Under the pieces are notes generated by a model. It was given only the letters and a program-made list of their open reading frames with translations. It was not told where the DNA came from and did not search any database. A DNA stretch of 64,000 bases from Dactylellina haptotyla (taxonomy: Eukaryota > Ascomycota > Orbiliomycetes > Orbiliales > Orbiliaceae), in NCBI GenBank assembly GCA_031310005.1, contig CM062382.1:434001-498000 (forward strand), written 5' to 3'. Positions 25,144-36,552 of this stretch are shown piece after piece. A program made the position numbers and the translations under genes. Every line of letters begins with the position of its first letter. Within the stretch, counting starts at the first letter, position 1.

Positions 25144-26461
25144 ATGATGGCAATGGCACAAGGAGTACCACTTCGAACTTTAACATCACCCACAAATCCC
25201 CTCGCGAACCTAATGGAAAATAATAAACGAGAGCTTTGCAGCGCTCTTTGGGGGTGGAATTTCTGTGAAAACTGCAAACTCTTCAAATTGTGCACGGACT
25301 CCAAATGCCCTGGAGCTCGAGTTCACTCTTTACGTCACTATTTCCATCACTATAAACGGTTGGTTGCCGCTTACGCTCACGATTTGCAATACTTTGAGGA
25401 AGACAAATCATTAAACTCTCACGAAGATATTTTAACAATAATTGAAAATATAAAGGAAAAGCCAAATATAACACGAAGAAAACTTACTGGGGCTGTCTTT
25501 GGAACAGAACCGGCTGGAGCATCAATCAAAACTGACAGAGAACATGCCATTGGGCTAGCCATTAAGGCTCTTACTATGGTTAATAGTACCCGCTGGCTCG
25601 AAGCGGCTTATGGTATTGGAAACCAAGATTCACAGAATTGGTCAGAGGATATTCCACTCAGTACGTTCCTAGAAGAGTTATTCCCAACGGCGGATCATCC
25701 TGGGTTTGGGGAAAAGGCATCAACCTCTTATTGGGACATGAGGAGTAGCATCACGTGTGTTAAACTTATGCGGCGGGGACGCTTAAGTTTTCAGTCTACT
25801 GAAAATCTTAGCAATCACTTGAAATTAAATCGGAAAACAGGTGTGGTCGAAATCTTTCACCATACTGCCTTCTTAAAGGAGAGCCTGAGGATAACGAAAG
25901 ACCAAGGAGGAAAACTACTCAGCTTTGCTGATTCGTTAGGACGGTATATATCTAAATAATGCCCATCACCTTGAGATTATTTTGGCCACATATGATCAAG
26001 TCAAATTATATAACCTTCCAAGGCTTTACGCTAACTATGTTACCAGGGGAGCGGTACCCCGCCAGCTAGCCATCGAGGTCTTAGACTCTATCCAAAAGAT
26101 CATCTTCCCTCTTTCCGATCCCTCAGCTGTTAGTGTTCTTCGATCTTTCATCACAGAACAAGGATTCGACCCGGATTGCCTTCGCTTCGAAGCGTCTGCC
26201 ATTAGAGAACCTCACGAAATCAACATACAATACATCTACTTTGGCGCACGCCTTGCTGATATACACGACGAACTGGAACATCCTACACCTCGTGGCTTCT
26301 TATCGCGGTGGGCGAAACGTAAGGGCACCGGGCACGCCAATATTGCAACAATAATAGGCGTCATTTTAGCACTATTTTTTGGGATTGCGACGTTGGGACT
26401 TAGTGTGTTTCAGGCCTGGGTTGGGTATCAGCAATGGCAGCATCCTATTCAAACAAACTAG
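25144..26461 (+). CDS. Fungal accessory protein of unknown function with C-terminal membrane segment
   Basis: Two exons (25144-25943, 26023-26461) give 412 residues; the intron is 79 bp. An in-frame TAA directly before the ATG fixes the start. A Cys-rich patch near the N-terminus (NFCENCKLFKLCTDSKCPG) could bind metal. The middle carries FHHTAFLKESLRITKDQ. After the splice comes PRQLAIEVLDSIQKIIFPL, a segment that I recall from a family of uncharacterised ascomycete proteins. The last about 35 residues form a hydrophobic helix (IIGVILALFFGIATLGLSVF) followed by a short QAWVGYQQWQHP tail, so the protein is probably tail-anchored with its bulk in the cytosol. No enzymatic motif is visible. The splice joins DSLGR to LYANYV; without it the frame stops, so the join is the main assumption. 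Function unknown. Confidence 0.75.
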
Positions 26462-27495
26462 GTGTTATTTATATATTGGTATTCACTGGTTTTCACCCTA
26501 CAATCACGTACAGATGGGAATGCTATTGCGGGACTAGGACGGCATCTGGCTTGCGAACAAGGAATTTCCTATGAGCTTGAATTTACAAACTGTTATCCCG
26601 TCAGCTATTTCATTAAGTTCTCCAACAACCTTCTAGAATTTTCTCGTATTTCTCTGGTAAGACAATGTATTTTGTATTTTCAATAACATATAATAACGGC
26701 ATCGTAGCTTCGCATCGGCCTCACAATAATGATATGACAACTCATATCCAAAGAGTTACATGTATACAACACCAACACTATCATGATATTCAAATTTACT
26801 GTTTGAGCGACAAGAACCAACCCCAGACCAGCATTACGTAATAACACATTGAAGATTATCGTCCATCCAGCTCTCCGAACCGTAAGCAACCCATAAGCTT
26901 TCCTTTTCCAAGGCTGTTCGCCAGTCCAACCCCTGCAAATTACGATAGTAACTGTTGATCTCGTTTGTCGCATGTAACTCGATAATCAGTTTCACACGAA
27001 TTTGCGGGGTCACAGATAGACTTGTACAAAACCAGAAAAAAAACCAGGTTTCTCCACAAACCTCCATCTAGCATCTTGGGTATTCGCAGTTTCCCCACGC
27101 GATCAGAGATGCGCAAAAATGCTGTCATGATTGGACAAAACGCTCACATCGGAAGAGGCTTCAAGGTGGGTCAATCAGCGATAAACCTGGTTTTATTGGT
27201 GTAGGAAATGCACTCCGCGCACAGCATATTTTGGATCTTTTCGAGTCTTTGGCACATGAGCATGCTGTGGTCCCGAATTGGGTTGAAGTTTATCGTGAAG
27301 AAAAATCGACTATAAAGCACACGTATCCACATTTTTCGTCGCTTGTTCGCTGGCAGACCGATTACCCTTCCTTGACCCCGGATCTCGTTATCGACCCCAG
27401 ATCTCCCAATCGTATTTCGTAGTCACCTAGAAGCAGCCTTTCCGTGGTATATCCACCAGGAAAACTCATATTTGCTAGCAATTTAACTATACAAC
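26462..27495. other. Intergenic, right side of the accessory island
   Basis: AT-rich with only short, overlapping open frames. No gene, RNA or repeat boundary recognised. Confidence 0.4.
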
Positions 27496-27831
27496 ATGAT
27501 CTCACTAATCCTGAACTGGTTCCCACGCTTCCTCTTCCCGGAAGCATTCGAACCTGAGCCTATAAAAGCCTCTATTGAAGATATATCAGATCGTCTCGCA
27601 ACTATCGACGATAAATCTTGCGTCCCGGACTATGCAGTCGAAATTCTAAGAACCAAAGCATTTATCAAACCACAGGAATACAGGCTATTGTACGAATGGG
27701 TTCGCATAGGACTCAACACTGACGACGAAACTATCATTTCCAGGGCCTTAAGCGAAATAAGAGAATCTCCTAGTCTTTCTACTTCGGGTATCGAAGTTTC
27801 CCCGATGCAGCCAGCACAGAGGGCGTATTGA
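27496..27831 (+). CDS. Small hypothetical protein, 111 residues
   Basis: An uninterrupted frame starting MISLILNWFPRFLFPEAFEP, with a hydrophobic N-terminus, a charged mid-part and a Ser/Pro-rich tail. I recognise no family. Amino-acid use looks more protein-like than other short frames nearby (mixed D/E/K/R with L/I, no low complexity), and it lies on the same strand as its neighbours. It may also be a chance frame or part of a longer spliced gene. The signal-like start could be a membrane anchor. Confidence 0.3.
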   Translation: MISLILNWFPRFLFPEAFEPEPIKASIEDISDRLATIDDKSCVPDYAVEILRTKAFIKPQEYRLLYEWVRIGLNTDDETIISRALSEIRESPSLSTSGIEVSPMQPAQRAY

Positions 27832-28193
27832 GAACAGAACGAGTCTGAATTTCGAATATTTACAACCAAAGTTAGACGTACACAACTATTCATATACAAG
27901 CCGCCTCCTGACAGACATACAAGCATTATAAACACATCACATATATCTATCCTTTTATCTATCTGTTTATCTATCAATCGATCGCTATTTCCAAAAATTT
28001 CCCTCCTCCCTCCCCCAATTCGAATTCTGCTTCCATTCTCGTGTTGTCCAAATCCTCCCAAGGTTGCACAACCCGCATTCGCTTCATTCCCAGCACGACC
28101 CACTAAAACCCTGTCCCAGAACCTCAACATTCAAACCTCGTCATACGCGATCCTCCTCCTACCACCACCACCACCCAGAACAACCCCGAAAAG
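27832..28193 (+). promoter_or_regulatory. Ist3 promoter and pyrimidine-rich leader
   Basis: The plus strand becomes strongly C/T-rich from about 27.95 kb to the ATG of Ist3 (TATCTATC repeats, then CCTCCTCC and ACCACC runs). This is the usual look of fungal core promoter/leader sequence. No named factor site. Confidence 0.4.
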
Positions 28194-29234
28194 ATGAACG
28201 TAATCCGCGAAGTCATCTCCCTCACCCGCCGCGAAATCGAAGAGGGCATTCCCGACTCCGCCTCCTGGCACCAAGACTACCGCCACACAGCCTACATCTT
28301 CATCGGCAACCTCCCCTTCGAGCTCTCCGAAGGCGACGTAATCGCCATCTTCTCCCAGTACGGCGAGCCCGTGCACCTCCACCTCGCGCGAGACAAGGAT
28401 ACCGGAAAATCCCGCGGGTTCGGATGGCTGAAATACGAAGATCAGCGGAGTACCAATCTCGCTGTGGATAATTTGACCGGCGCGACGGTGATGGGGAGGA
28501 AGATACGGGTCGACCATGCGGATTATAAGCATAAAGACGGGGATGGCGCCGAGGAGGCGTTCAAGGGGTTGAATATCGCGAAGGATGAGAAGGGGAGAGC
28601 GGGCGGTAGTGACGATGAAGATGACAGAAAGAGTAAACGCCGGCGGAGGGATGAGAGCGTCGAGGACGATAACGGAGGGGTGGACCCTGCCGAATTGGCA
28701 GAGCGGCGGCGGGAGGATAGAGAACTCGCGGATCTGGAGCGGAATCACGACGACGATGACCCCATGAAGGATTATCTAATTCGTGAGAAGAAGAAGGAAA
28801 TCGAAGCCGCGAGGATAGAACGCGAGAAGCGCGGAGGGAGAAAAGATAAGAAGAGCTCGTCAGAGCATAGATCACGACGGCATCGGGATGATAAGGATAG
28901 AAGTGATGACGAGAGGGATCGTCGGAGGCACAGGTCGCATCGAAGCCATAGGGACAGGGACCACCGAGATGATGATGAAGACCGCGATCGCCGTAGCCAC
29001 CGAAACCGGGATGGTGATAGGGAAGATAGAGACAAAGCCCCAAAAAGCTTAAGAAGAGACCCGGATGGACAAGATGGCGCGGATGATAATGACAGGCGTA
29101 GACGCCGCAAGGACGACGATGATAAAGACAGGCGCCATCACCGACGGGATGACGACCGTCATAAAGAACGTAGACATCGAGATGACGATACTCGAGATTC
29201 AAGAAGACGCCGCGAGTCCCGTGAGAGGTCCTAA
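28194..29234 (+). CDS. IST3: Ist3/Snu17 (RBMX2) spliceosomal RES-complex RNA-binding protein
   Basis: One exon, 346 residues. Ist3 is the RRM subunit of the RES (retention and splicing) complex with Bud13 and Pml1; it helps the activated spliceosome and keeps unspliced pre-mRNA in the nucleus. The N-terminus (MNVIREVISLTRREIEEG...SWHQDY) is the family signature. RNP2 is YIFIGNL (34-40) and RNP1 is KSRGFGWLKY (72-81), followed by GRKIRVDHADYK, which in the family forms the helix that binds Bud13. From about residue 150 the protein is a long Arg/Asp/Lys/Glu/His-rich tail (HRSHRSHRDRDHRDDDEDRD), much longer than in yeast (148 residues in total) but common in filamentous fungi and RBMX2. It is convergent with the Whi3 gene. 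Confidence 0.95.
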   Translation: MNVIREVISLTRREIEEGIPDSASWHQDYRHTAYIFIGNLPFELSEGDVIAIFSQYGEPVHLHLARDKDTGKSRGFGWLKYEDQRSTNLAVDNLTGATVMGRKIRVDHADYKHKDGDGAEEAFKGLNIAKDEKGRAGGSDDEDDRKSKRRRRDESVEDDNGGVDPAELAERRREDRELADLERNHDDDDPMKDYLIREKKKEIEAARIEREKRGGRKDKKSSSEHRSRRHRDDKDRSDDERDRRRHRSHRSHRDRDHRDDDEDRDRRSHRNRDGDREDRDKAPKSLRRDPDGQDGADDNDRRRRRKDDDDKDRRHHRRDDDRHKERRHRDDDTRDSRRRRESRERS

Positions 29235-30336
29235 TCTTCTACATTCCAATTGACCGATTCCGATTCTACTTTTACTTTTCCAGCACATCTTCAGCGATAC
29301 CCATACCGTATTTTGTACTATAATTCTATACTCTCAATCGATTCGATTATCCACATATCCATAAATAATAATTTACATAATTCCTCATACAAACTTCCCA
29401 TAGCAAGGTAGACATGACGATAGCAGGAGCACACCATGAGACAGACCTATATAATCACAAGTTCTCAAAAAACACCACATTATATGACCCATAAAATATC
29501 AGCAAATAAGTTCAATTCTCAAAAGTATTACGACAGGGACAGATCCTCCAATTCCATAAAGTAAACACCGGTATAAGAGCTATGCTAGATCAAAGGAGAG
29601 ATGAAGAAGCGAATATAAAGGATTTTTCAAACGAGCGTGAAGAAGAGAAGATCAAATAAGAAATAAAAAAACAAAAGCAAAAGTAAGAAAAAAGCGGTAT
29701 AAGTCGTTAGGAAAGAACATGGTTTTTGTTTAAAGGTTGCGTAGAAGGAGAAGATAAAATAAAAATATAAAGAAAACGCCTCCCAGTCGTTATCTCAAGG
29801 GAATCACAGGAACGCGCAACATCAGCAACATACCCACAAAACATGCTAGATTGAAATAAAATAAAGATATCAAAAGAAGAAGGGGTTAAAAATGTCATAT
29901 AAAAGGGTTTTGACGAAAGGTAAGGTAAAATGTGGGTTTTTTTGAAGTAATGTGAGGAATTATACCAATCCGAGGATCGAAGAGAAAAAAAAGCTCAAAA
30001 AAGGACACCAAGTCTAGATATGTGTATAAGGTCTTGAGTTCGGCGTAAAAGAGCAAAAAAGGGAAATCACAAAAGTTCCATCGCGAGAAGAGAAGGCAGA
30101 AGGCGTGCAAAATATCCCTAGAGGGTTGTAGAGAATCATTCAAAAGTAATGTTTTTGGACAGAAAAAGAAGAAAAGCAAGAAAACCGTTCCCAGATGTAT
30201 GCACCCGTGTTCCTTTTTTGGGTAAAGATATATATTTTTATCTGCCCAAATGCATAATTTCCGAACCTATGATACCGCAATATAAAAGAAAATATAAATA
30301 TAATTTTTCTTCAAGGTCCAATGCCGAGATTTTTTT
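29235..30336. other. Intergenic between convergent Ist3 and Whi3 genes
   Basis: About 1.1 kb of very A-rich plus-strand DNA between two stop codons. It probably carries the 3' untranslated regions of both genes. No gene recognised. Confidence 0.45.
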
Positions 30337-32274
30337 TTATTTGCCAACTAGAAAACCAGGGATATTTGGAGGTGCAATCGGTGTTGTAAATGCATTTGAG
30401 GATGAACTCGAAGTTACAGGCGTAAACCCGAGTGCCGATTGGGTGGTTGATGGATAACCGACTGGTGACGTCAACAGCGACTCGCGATACACAAGAGCAC
30501 TCGAAGCAGAGGCTGAATACGCGGATTCTCGCGGTGGGATTGCAGTCGCCAATGGAGCTAGCTGCGGAGGAGCTACTTCCATAGTATTCTGTTGTCGTAC
30601 CGCGGAAGGTGTTACACCAGGATGTGGAAGACCGGGTGGCGCATGCAGGGCCGTTGAAAACAAGCCGCCAGCGCCAGCGCCGTTTCCGGTTGCAGGAGTA
30701 GTCGGAGACTGGATATTTGCGGGATTCTGATTGGACCGCACGCCCAGCGGATTCTTCGAGAAACTCAATCTGATGCCACCCTTTACACTATTGGATAGGC
30801 CCCGGCCGTACAATTCGGTCAAGGCTCTGGTCGCATAGGCAACATCTTCAAACTCGACGAAGCACATGGGTCCATTGGCTTTAGTGCGGAAGCAAAGCCT
30901 CTTGTAACCACGTTGGCGAGAGAAGAGAGCCTTAAGCTCGTCCTCTGAGGTGTTGGCAGGGAGATTACCAACGTACAAGGTATTGCACGGAGGATTCTGA
31001 TCAGCTGGATTAGCGGCAGGGAGTACTCTCTGATATGGTGGCAAGATGCTCGAATTTGACGTTTGAGTGGTCGCAGACATCGGTATCGATATGGGAGAGG
31101 TCAACGTGCTAGCATTTCCCGGAGCCATGCCTGCGGGTGAGCCCATTATCGGCCCGCTCAACGGTGGCAAGTTGTTCGTATTGAGAGATAGCTGAGAGAA
31201 CCGGCTAGACATCGAGGCAGGGTTTGTCGATCTCCTAGGCTTTTGCATAACAGCAATCGGAGTCGGTTCGTTCCCCATCGCTGAAGGGTTGGTGTAAAGA
31301 TACCGAGAGTGGTCGCTCAACATAGTGTCGTATTCCTCATTGGTTTCCGGTTCGCTCTCCATCAGCAAGGCCTTACCGCTGGATGGTCCAACGGATCCCG
31401 GTGTTCGTACAGGCATGGATGGGAAGGCATCAGTGATATACTCCGGGCTGGGACCCATGCTGTAATCACTAGCACTGCTACCGAACGATTTAGAGCTTTG
31501 CAAAGACCCAAGGCCAGTACCGAGCCCACTTAGAGAACCATTGGCGATGCTTGGTGGGATGGTGCCTATCAAGCCAGCAGCAGGAATGATAGCTTCCGTT
31601 GCTGAGTAAGGAACCTGCATACCCTGTGCCTTCCCCAGACTCCTACCATTCGAGGAACCGATCGATGACGCAGTTGAGGTCGAGAGCAAGGTAGGTCGAG
31701 ACGCACTGTCGGTGGTATTCCGCCGGATGACCATGGGAGGCATCTGGTTGATTGGTGCGATAGCCTGCAAAATCTCTCCCTCGAAGATCTCGCCCCTCTT
31801 GGAATTAATATGATCTTTAGCCTCGTGAGCAGCAGGAAAACTACGGAAACGTGCGACTGCTGAGCGTTTTGGAGATGGCAATCTATCTCCTTCCAGCGGG
31901 CTATCCGGGATCAATTCAACGTTGACAAAGTCCTTGGCGAAGATAAAGATGCTACGGAGTTCCCTGTCGGTTATCTGGCGGGGTAGGCCCATGATGATAA
32001 TGGTAGCTTCGGTACCGGTGCTCGCATAATCCCCATGAGCGTCTCCAGGCAAGCCGCCTTCCTCGGGCACCGGCGAGATTCCTCTGGAAGAAAAGATGCT
32101 GTTCTCGAACGGGAAGGGCGAAATCATGCTGTGGCCGGTGGCAGGTGGAGAGGCTTGCGACGATCCCGAGCTGATAGACTCCCTGCTCCTCGACGAATGG
32201 AAGTCATACGAGGGAGTATTCGTACCACTCAAACTTGCAGTCGACATTCCGGATAGCGGCAACACTGCAGCCAT
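30337..32274 (-). CDS. WHI3: Whi3/Scw1-type RNA-binding protein
   Basis: One exon, 645 residues. The family binds mRNAs (cyclin CLN3 in yeast, cell-wall and cyclin/formin messages in other fungi) and controls cell-cycle entry, cell-wall integrity and polarity. A first RRM-like domain lies at about 90-170 ([20 protein letters not shown]). A long Ser/Pro/Gly/Asn-rich linker follows. The canonical C-terminal RRM is at about 431-508 ([21 protein letters not shown], with [12 protein letters not shown] as the RNP1 region and [16 protein letters not shown]). This domain order and the tail match S. pombe Scw1 and Whi3. There is no polyglutamine tract of the kind that drives Whi3 condensation in Ashbya. 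The 5' side faces a 9 kb region with no protein gene, so a long leader is likely. Confidence 0.9.
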   Translation of the reverse strand: MAAVLPLSGMSTASLSGTNTPSYDFHSSRSRESISSGSSQASPPATGHSMISPFPFENSIFSSRGISPVPEEGGLPGDAHGDYASTGTEATIIIMGLPRQITDRELRSIFIFAKDFVNVELIPDSPLEGDRLPSPKRSAVARFRSFPAAHEAKDHINSKRGEIFEGEILQAIAPINQMPPMVIRRNTTDSASRPTLLSTSTASSIGSSNGRSLGKAQGMQVPYSATEAIIPAAGLIGTIPPSIANGSLSGLGTGLGSLQSSKSFGSSASDYSMGPSPEYITDAFPSMPVRTPGSVGPSSGKALLMESEPETNEEYDTMLSDHSRYLYTNPSAMGNEPTPIAVMQKPRRSTNPASMSSRFSQLSLNTNNLPPLSGPIMGSPAGMAPGNASTLTSPISIPMSATTQTSNSSILPPYQRVLPAANPADQNPPCNTLYVGNLPANTSEDELKALFSRQRGYKRLCFRTKANGPMCFVEFEDVAYATRALTELYGRGLSNSVKGGIRLSFSKNPLGVRSNQNPANIQSPTTPATGNGAGAGGLFSTALHAPPGLPHPGVTPSAVRQQNTMEVAPPQLAPLATAIPPRESAYSASASSALVYRESLLTSPVGYPSTTQSALGFTPVTSSSSSNAFTTPIAPPNIPGFLVGK

Positions 32275-35200
32275 TGATTGGTGTGTTTATATGTAAAATG
32301 CTATATATCCCTCTCAAGTGCGTTCTCACACCCAATTGAGTTCAACCACGTTTGATCTCGTATCAACGAAAAAGAGGTATTTTGCTCGAACTTCCTTCCT
32401 GAGGAACGCCTCAAAGGAATGTTTTATCACGCCTGTTTAAAAGCTATGCGGGACGCCGAAGCCAAAGTGTCAGTTACTCGTTGCGGATACTCCCACGTTT
32501 TGGTGTGGGTTAGCCATGCGCGAGGTCTCGAGGGACCTCGCATGCAGAAAAGCTGCTCACCAACTAATGTGCAAGGAACGACCTATTCCTTGCTTGTATG
32601 CCGAAGCGCAGATGACCCTCTGCCGTCCTTGTATAAAAGAGATATCCGCCTTATCGGGCAAGATACCAGAAACGAAACGGGGAACGCCAAGGAACACCAA
32701 CGTCGGAAACTTATGCAAAACGGCCCGGTGGTGCGTTTTTACAGGTTATCCGTTAATGTTTTAAAGAACAAAGGCGAGTGGGAAAAGCAAGTCAAAATGC
32801 TGGTGGAGACTCCTGTTAACCCGTAAACGTGATAATATGCTTATTGTTGCGTTGTTTTGGTGTGCTATAATATTTTGAAAGCGGCGGCGCAGAATGTCTT
32901 GATCGATGAATGATACATAAAATTCGAGTAGAGATTATTTTAGAAAAACGAGAGTTGTAAGGCGCTCGAATCCGCAACCCTGGCAATTCAAAAACTTGAA
33001 GCTGCACGATCTTGTTTCCCGTTCTTTCTGCTGTTTGTCAAATGGAAAGAGGGCGTGGTTCAGGCTGAGAGTAGTGCGGCCGATGTTGGTTGATATAGGC
33101 CGGACAGCGTGGTAGTTGAGGCTCCTATTCTTGTCGAATGAAAAAGAAAGAAAACCAGCGCTATGCACCAAAGTCCGTTCCCAAACAAATGTCGTTATAT
33201 AAGCTTCAGCAAGAGTGTGCGAAAGCAGTCGAGTAGCGCTGAACGTGGCGTCGATATTTTGAGTTTCCGAGAAGATCGTTTGCTCGTCCGGTTTGCAGGT
33301 GTGTTGTAAGAGAGATCAAACGGGACGCCTACTGAAGCCGGGTCGAGGGTGTTCCAAAAAACTAAGTTCGATCTTTCTATCTTTGTGCTCTCACAAAAAC
33401 TAAAAAAGATGGCCGATATGGAGGAGTGGATATGCAAGGTGGCGGCGGTAGCAGAGTAATTAAATGTCGAGTTGGGTTGTTTTTTGGGTTTATCGATTGC
33501 AACCCTGGTCCGCCCAAAAAGCGATGGGAATCAAAACAGGACAGCGGCGAGGAATGCGATTGTCGTGGATGCGAAAGAAAGAAGAAAAAAGGGAGGAATG
33601 GATATAAAATATAGAAGAAAAAGCGAAAGGCTGTAAAGCGGCGGTCGTATATATGATGAAGAGGGGAATCCGATAGTAAAAGAATAAAACGCTCTAGATA
33701 TGCAACTATGAGACCTAAAACCAATGTATGCTGTGCAACCCTGCTGTGCTTGTGAATATGCTATGCTGGTCGAAAGCGCAAAAAGAACCCCGTGAAAATA
33801 AATCCAAAAGTTTAAAAAAGTAAATGAAAACGAGCGCAAAGCGTTGGTGCACCCGTCGATTATGCTGAACGTGAGGAGAAGCAAATGGGTATGATCATGA
33901 ATGTCAAAAAAGAAGTGCCTAAGAGCGATTAGGTTTGGTCTGGGGGGTCGTCTTCGGAGGAAGAGGACGCTTCGAATCGAGAAACGTCGCGCGCGTTTGA
34001 GGAGGGTACAAAATGGAAATGATAACCGAGGGTATCGAGAAAGAGCCTCCCAAGAAGAACGATCCTAGGTTGTGATTGTAAAATTGCCTGTGTAGAAGAG
34101 ACAATTTTCAGAAACTACGTTTTTCAAGAGAGAGCGAGATAGTGTTCCGGAAGGAGGAAATGGGGGTGATGCGAGAGAGAAGAGGTGTGTGTGTGGGAGG
34201 GGGATGGGGTGAGAGCGGAGTGCGTTGAGGATGTGTGGGAGGTAGTTGAGTTAAGAAGGCGAGAAGGGGAAGCTGATCAGTTCGAACCTTTGGAAACAGA
34301 AGCGAGAAAAACCACACTCCGTTCAATCACACCGCACACTGCGGCCGGCGGGCTGGCTCTGGCTCTCCCACTGGGGACGAAGCACACGCGCGCCAATGAC
34401 AATAGCAATATCGTGCAGAGTGCGTCCGGGCCTTGTGAGCTACCGGCAGACGGGCAGGGAGAAAACGAGAAGAGGGACCCCTTTGCGTGCGTCTACAACC
34501 CCCTCTTTGCAATCGGTGGTTGCGATTTCTCCTGGGCCGGTTGTCGGATTACGCTGAAGAATGAGATTCTGGAATTCCAAAACAGAACGAGGTGGGAAAA
34601 AGAGATGTCGAAGGAAAGGAGCCACAAGGAGAGAAGGGCGAGGAAAGGAACTGAACTTGACAATGGGGGATGTCGAGAACGGCCTGGGTCCCTACACCTC
34701 GCTCAATCAAACTAGCGCTATGGGCCAGGTCCTGGGTGGTGGGTGCCGTTAATATCAAAAAAGAGTGGGTGTGCTGGCTGCGGGCGAGGAGAAGAGGGAA
34801 TCGAACGAAAAAGATGGGGGAAGCTTTTGCAGAATAAGAAAATAACAGATGCCCAGATAAAAAAGCAGAAGGGAGCATGCTCGAGTTACTGGAACAAGAG
34901 GAGGAACGGCTTGGACTACGGGAGAGCCTCCATTATTGGTCGTCCGTCGTTGTAGCACGGGACGCTTGAGGGTCAGAATGGGGTCAGAATGGGATTGAAT
35001 TGAGGTTAGAGCTGGCATGGCCCCGGGGCAGCGGTGCTGGCGAAGGGGGGAGGGTTGGCATCCGGAAGACACACCACACGTATATCACTATCATCACGAT
35101 TGAGAGTTGAAACGAACGATTGATCACGGAGTATACCATTTCCACGGTCTCCATTCGACATCTGATCTCGACGGCGAATGGGAAATGAGAAAAGCCGGCG

Positions 35201-35975
35201 GACGGCGTCGCTCATTACTACCAACACCACCACCCTTAAAGGAAAACCGTTCCAAGCTAACAATTCACGGGTCCAACTGCTGCGAGACTAAGAGCCGTAC
35301 TACTGCTGCCGGTCAGGGCAGAATTGGATCGAGGGTTATGCGAATGGGAAAGGGCAGAAAAAGAAATTTAGCGGACGTTCGTTCGTTCGTTCATTTAGAC
35401 GGGACCCGCTTAGTGCAGGCTACTGTGCAGCTAACCATCCCAGGGTAGGTACGTCGATAGTCTGGAAGCTTACAGACATGCCACAAGTACCCACTTCCGT
35501 GTGGTAGGGAACTGGGCTCTAAATGCTGTTCAGGGTCGGGTCAGACGGTGGGTGTGTGTCGCCAATATACTCTCCACGGCTAATCAATCAATCGAATTAA
35601 TCAAATCGACAGAGCAGAAGAAGACGAAGCAGCTTTCAAAGCAATCTTCGATCAGTCAGCAGCCCGTCCAACCTATTCAATCAATCACCGCCTGCATGGT
35701 AGGGCCCATGTCTCACCGGCCTCCTGCTTCTGCTCCTGCTCCTCCTCCTCCTCCTCGCTCCTCCTCATCGCTGTCGCAGCGGCCGGCCCCTCCGTGAACG
35801 CGGGATGCTCATTGGCCGCCAGCTGGCTGGTCTGGCCGAACTGGCTGCCACGGCCTTTTGCCATGCGATAAGAGAATCCAGACATCCCTCAACACATTTT
35901 GCCCCTGCCTTCGCCCGACAAGGTCGACGCATGTTCTATAGACGTTTTGAGCGTCAAGGTCTTTCATCAAAGCAA
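32275..35975. other. 3.7 kb without a gene, left of the tRNA
   Basis: The plus strand is markedly purine-rich from about 33.4 to 35.3 kb, so the Whi3 coding strand is pyrimidine-rich. This suits promoter and long-leader DNA of the minus-strand gene. Open frames are short, nested and low-complexity. Short simple repeats include GTTC at about 35377-35392 and a CTC-rich run at about 35730-35770. I see no protein gene. Confidence 0.4.
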
Positions 35976-36075
35976 GTCGCTGTGGCCGAGTGGTTAAGGC
36001 GATTGACTAGAACGCGCTCTGCATTCCAGTTATCAATTCCTTTCGGGGGCATAGGTTCGAGTCCTATCGGCGACG
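35976..36075 (+). tRNA. tRNA-Ser(AGA) with a 19 nt intron
   Basis: The cloverleaf was folded by hand. The acceptor stem GTCGCTG pairs with CGGCGAC (one G-T pair). The D-arm carries TGGCCGAGTGGTTAAGGC, which is also the A box. The anticodon stem ATTGA/TCAAT encloses the loop CT-AGA-AA. A long variable arm is as expected for class II tRNA-Ser. The T-arm is ATAGG-TTCGAGT-CCTAT, containing the B box GGTTCGAGTCC. The intron is 36013-36031, directly after the base 3' of the anticodon, the canonical place. The anticodon AGA (IGA after editing) reads UCN serine codons. The CCA after the discriminator G at 36075 is encoded, probably by chance, and a T run follows as pol III terminator. Confidence 0.95.
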
Positions 36076-36078
36076 CCA

Positions 36079-36091
36079 TATCTTTTTTTTC
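36079..36091 (+). terminator. Pol III T-run terminator of tRNA-Ser
   Basis: A run of eight or more T residues begins just after the tRNA 3' end, the usual RNA polymerase III stop. Confidence 0.8.
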
Positions 36092-36552
36092 TTGATATAT
36101 ATCTCGTCTCATTCTTTTTTAGTAATATCTCGTTTGGTTTTAGCGAGAGGAGATAAGTTGGCTCAGTTGAGGAGGACCTTGTCCGGCCCGGTCTGGTCTC
36201 GTGGCGACGATGGGAAGGCGATAGTTGACTGTTTTGGTCTTCCGGATATCATTTATGCATATTAATCCTTTTTACCCGCAAGCCGCCTGTCAAGCACGGC
36301 AGCGGACGTTATTATGAAGACATAATGATGTCGACCCGTCGCCCTAACGCCTTTCCTCTTGTTCACGACGGTGGAGGCAACGGATAAATCTGCAATCTTC
36401 CAACATTTCCGAACCTTCGCAGCTGCGAAATTAATAGGTGGGACCCCATGCGAATCTTAGCCCGGCCTGCTTTAGCCCTTCTGATAACGATAACCATCTC
36501 GATCGATATCTTGGAACTGGGCATCTTAGCGTTCCTCTGTTTTTTCGTGCAT

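Noticed and set aside
28131-29202. Two minus-strand frames over 200 codons across Ist3
   Set aside because: They are antisense to the Arg/Asp-rich Ist3 tail; repetitive GAY/CGN codons keep the other strand open.
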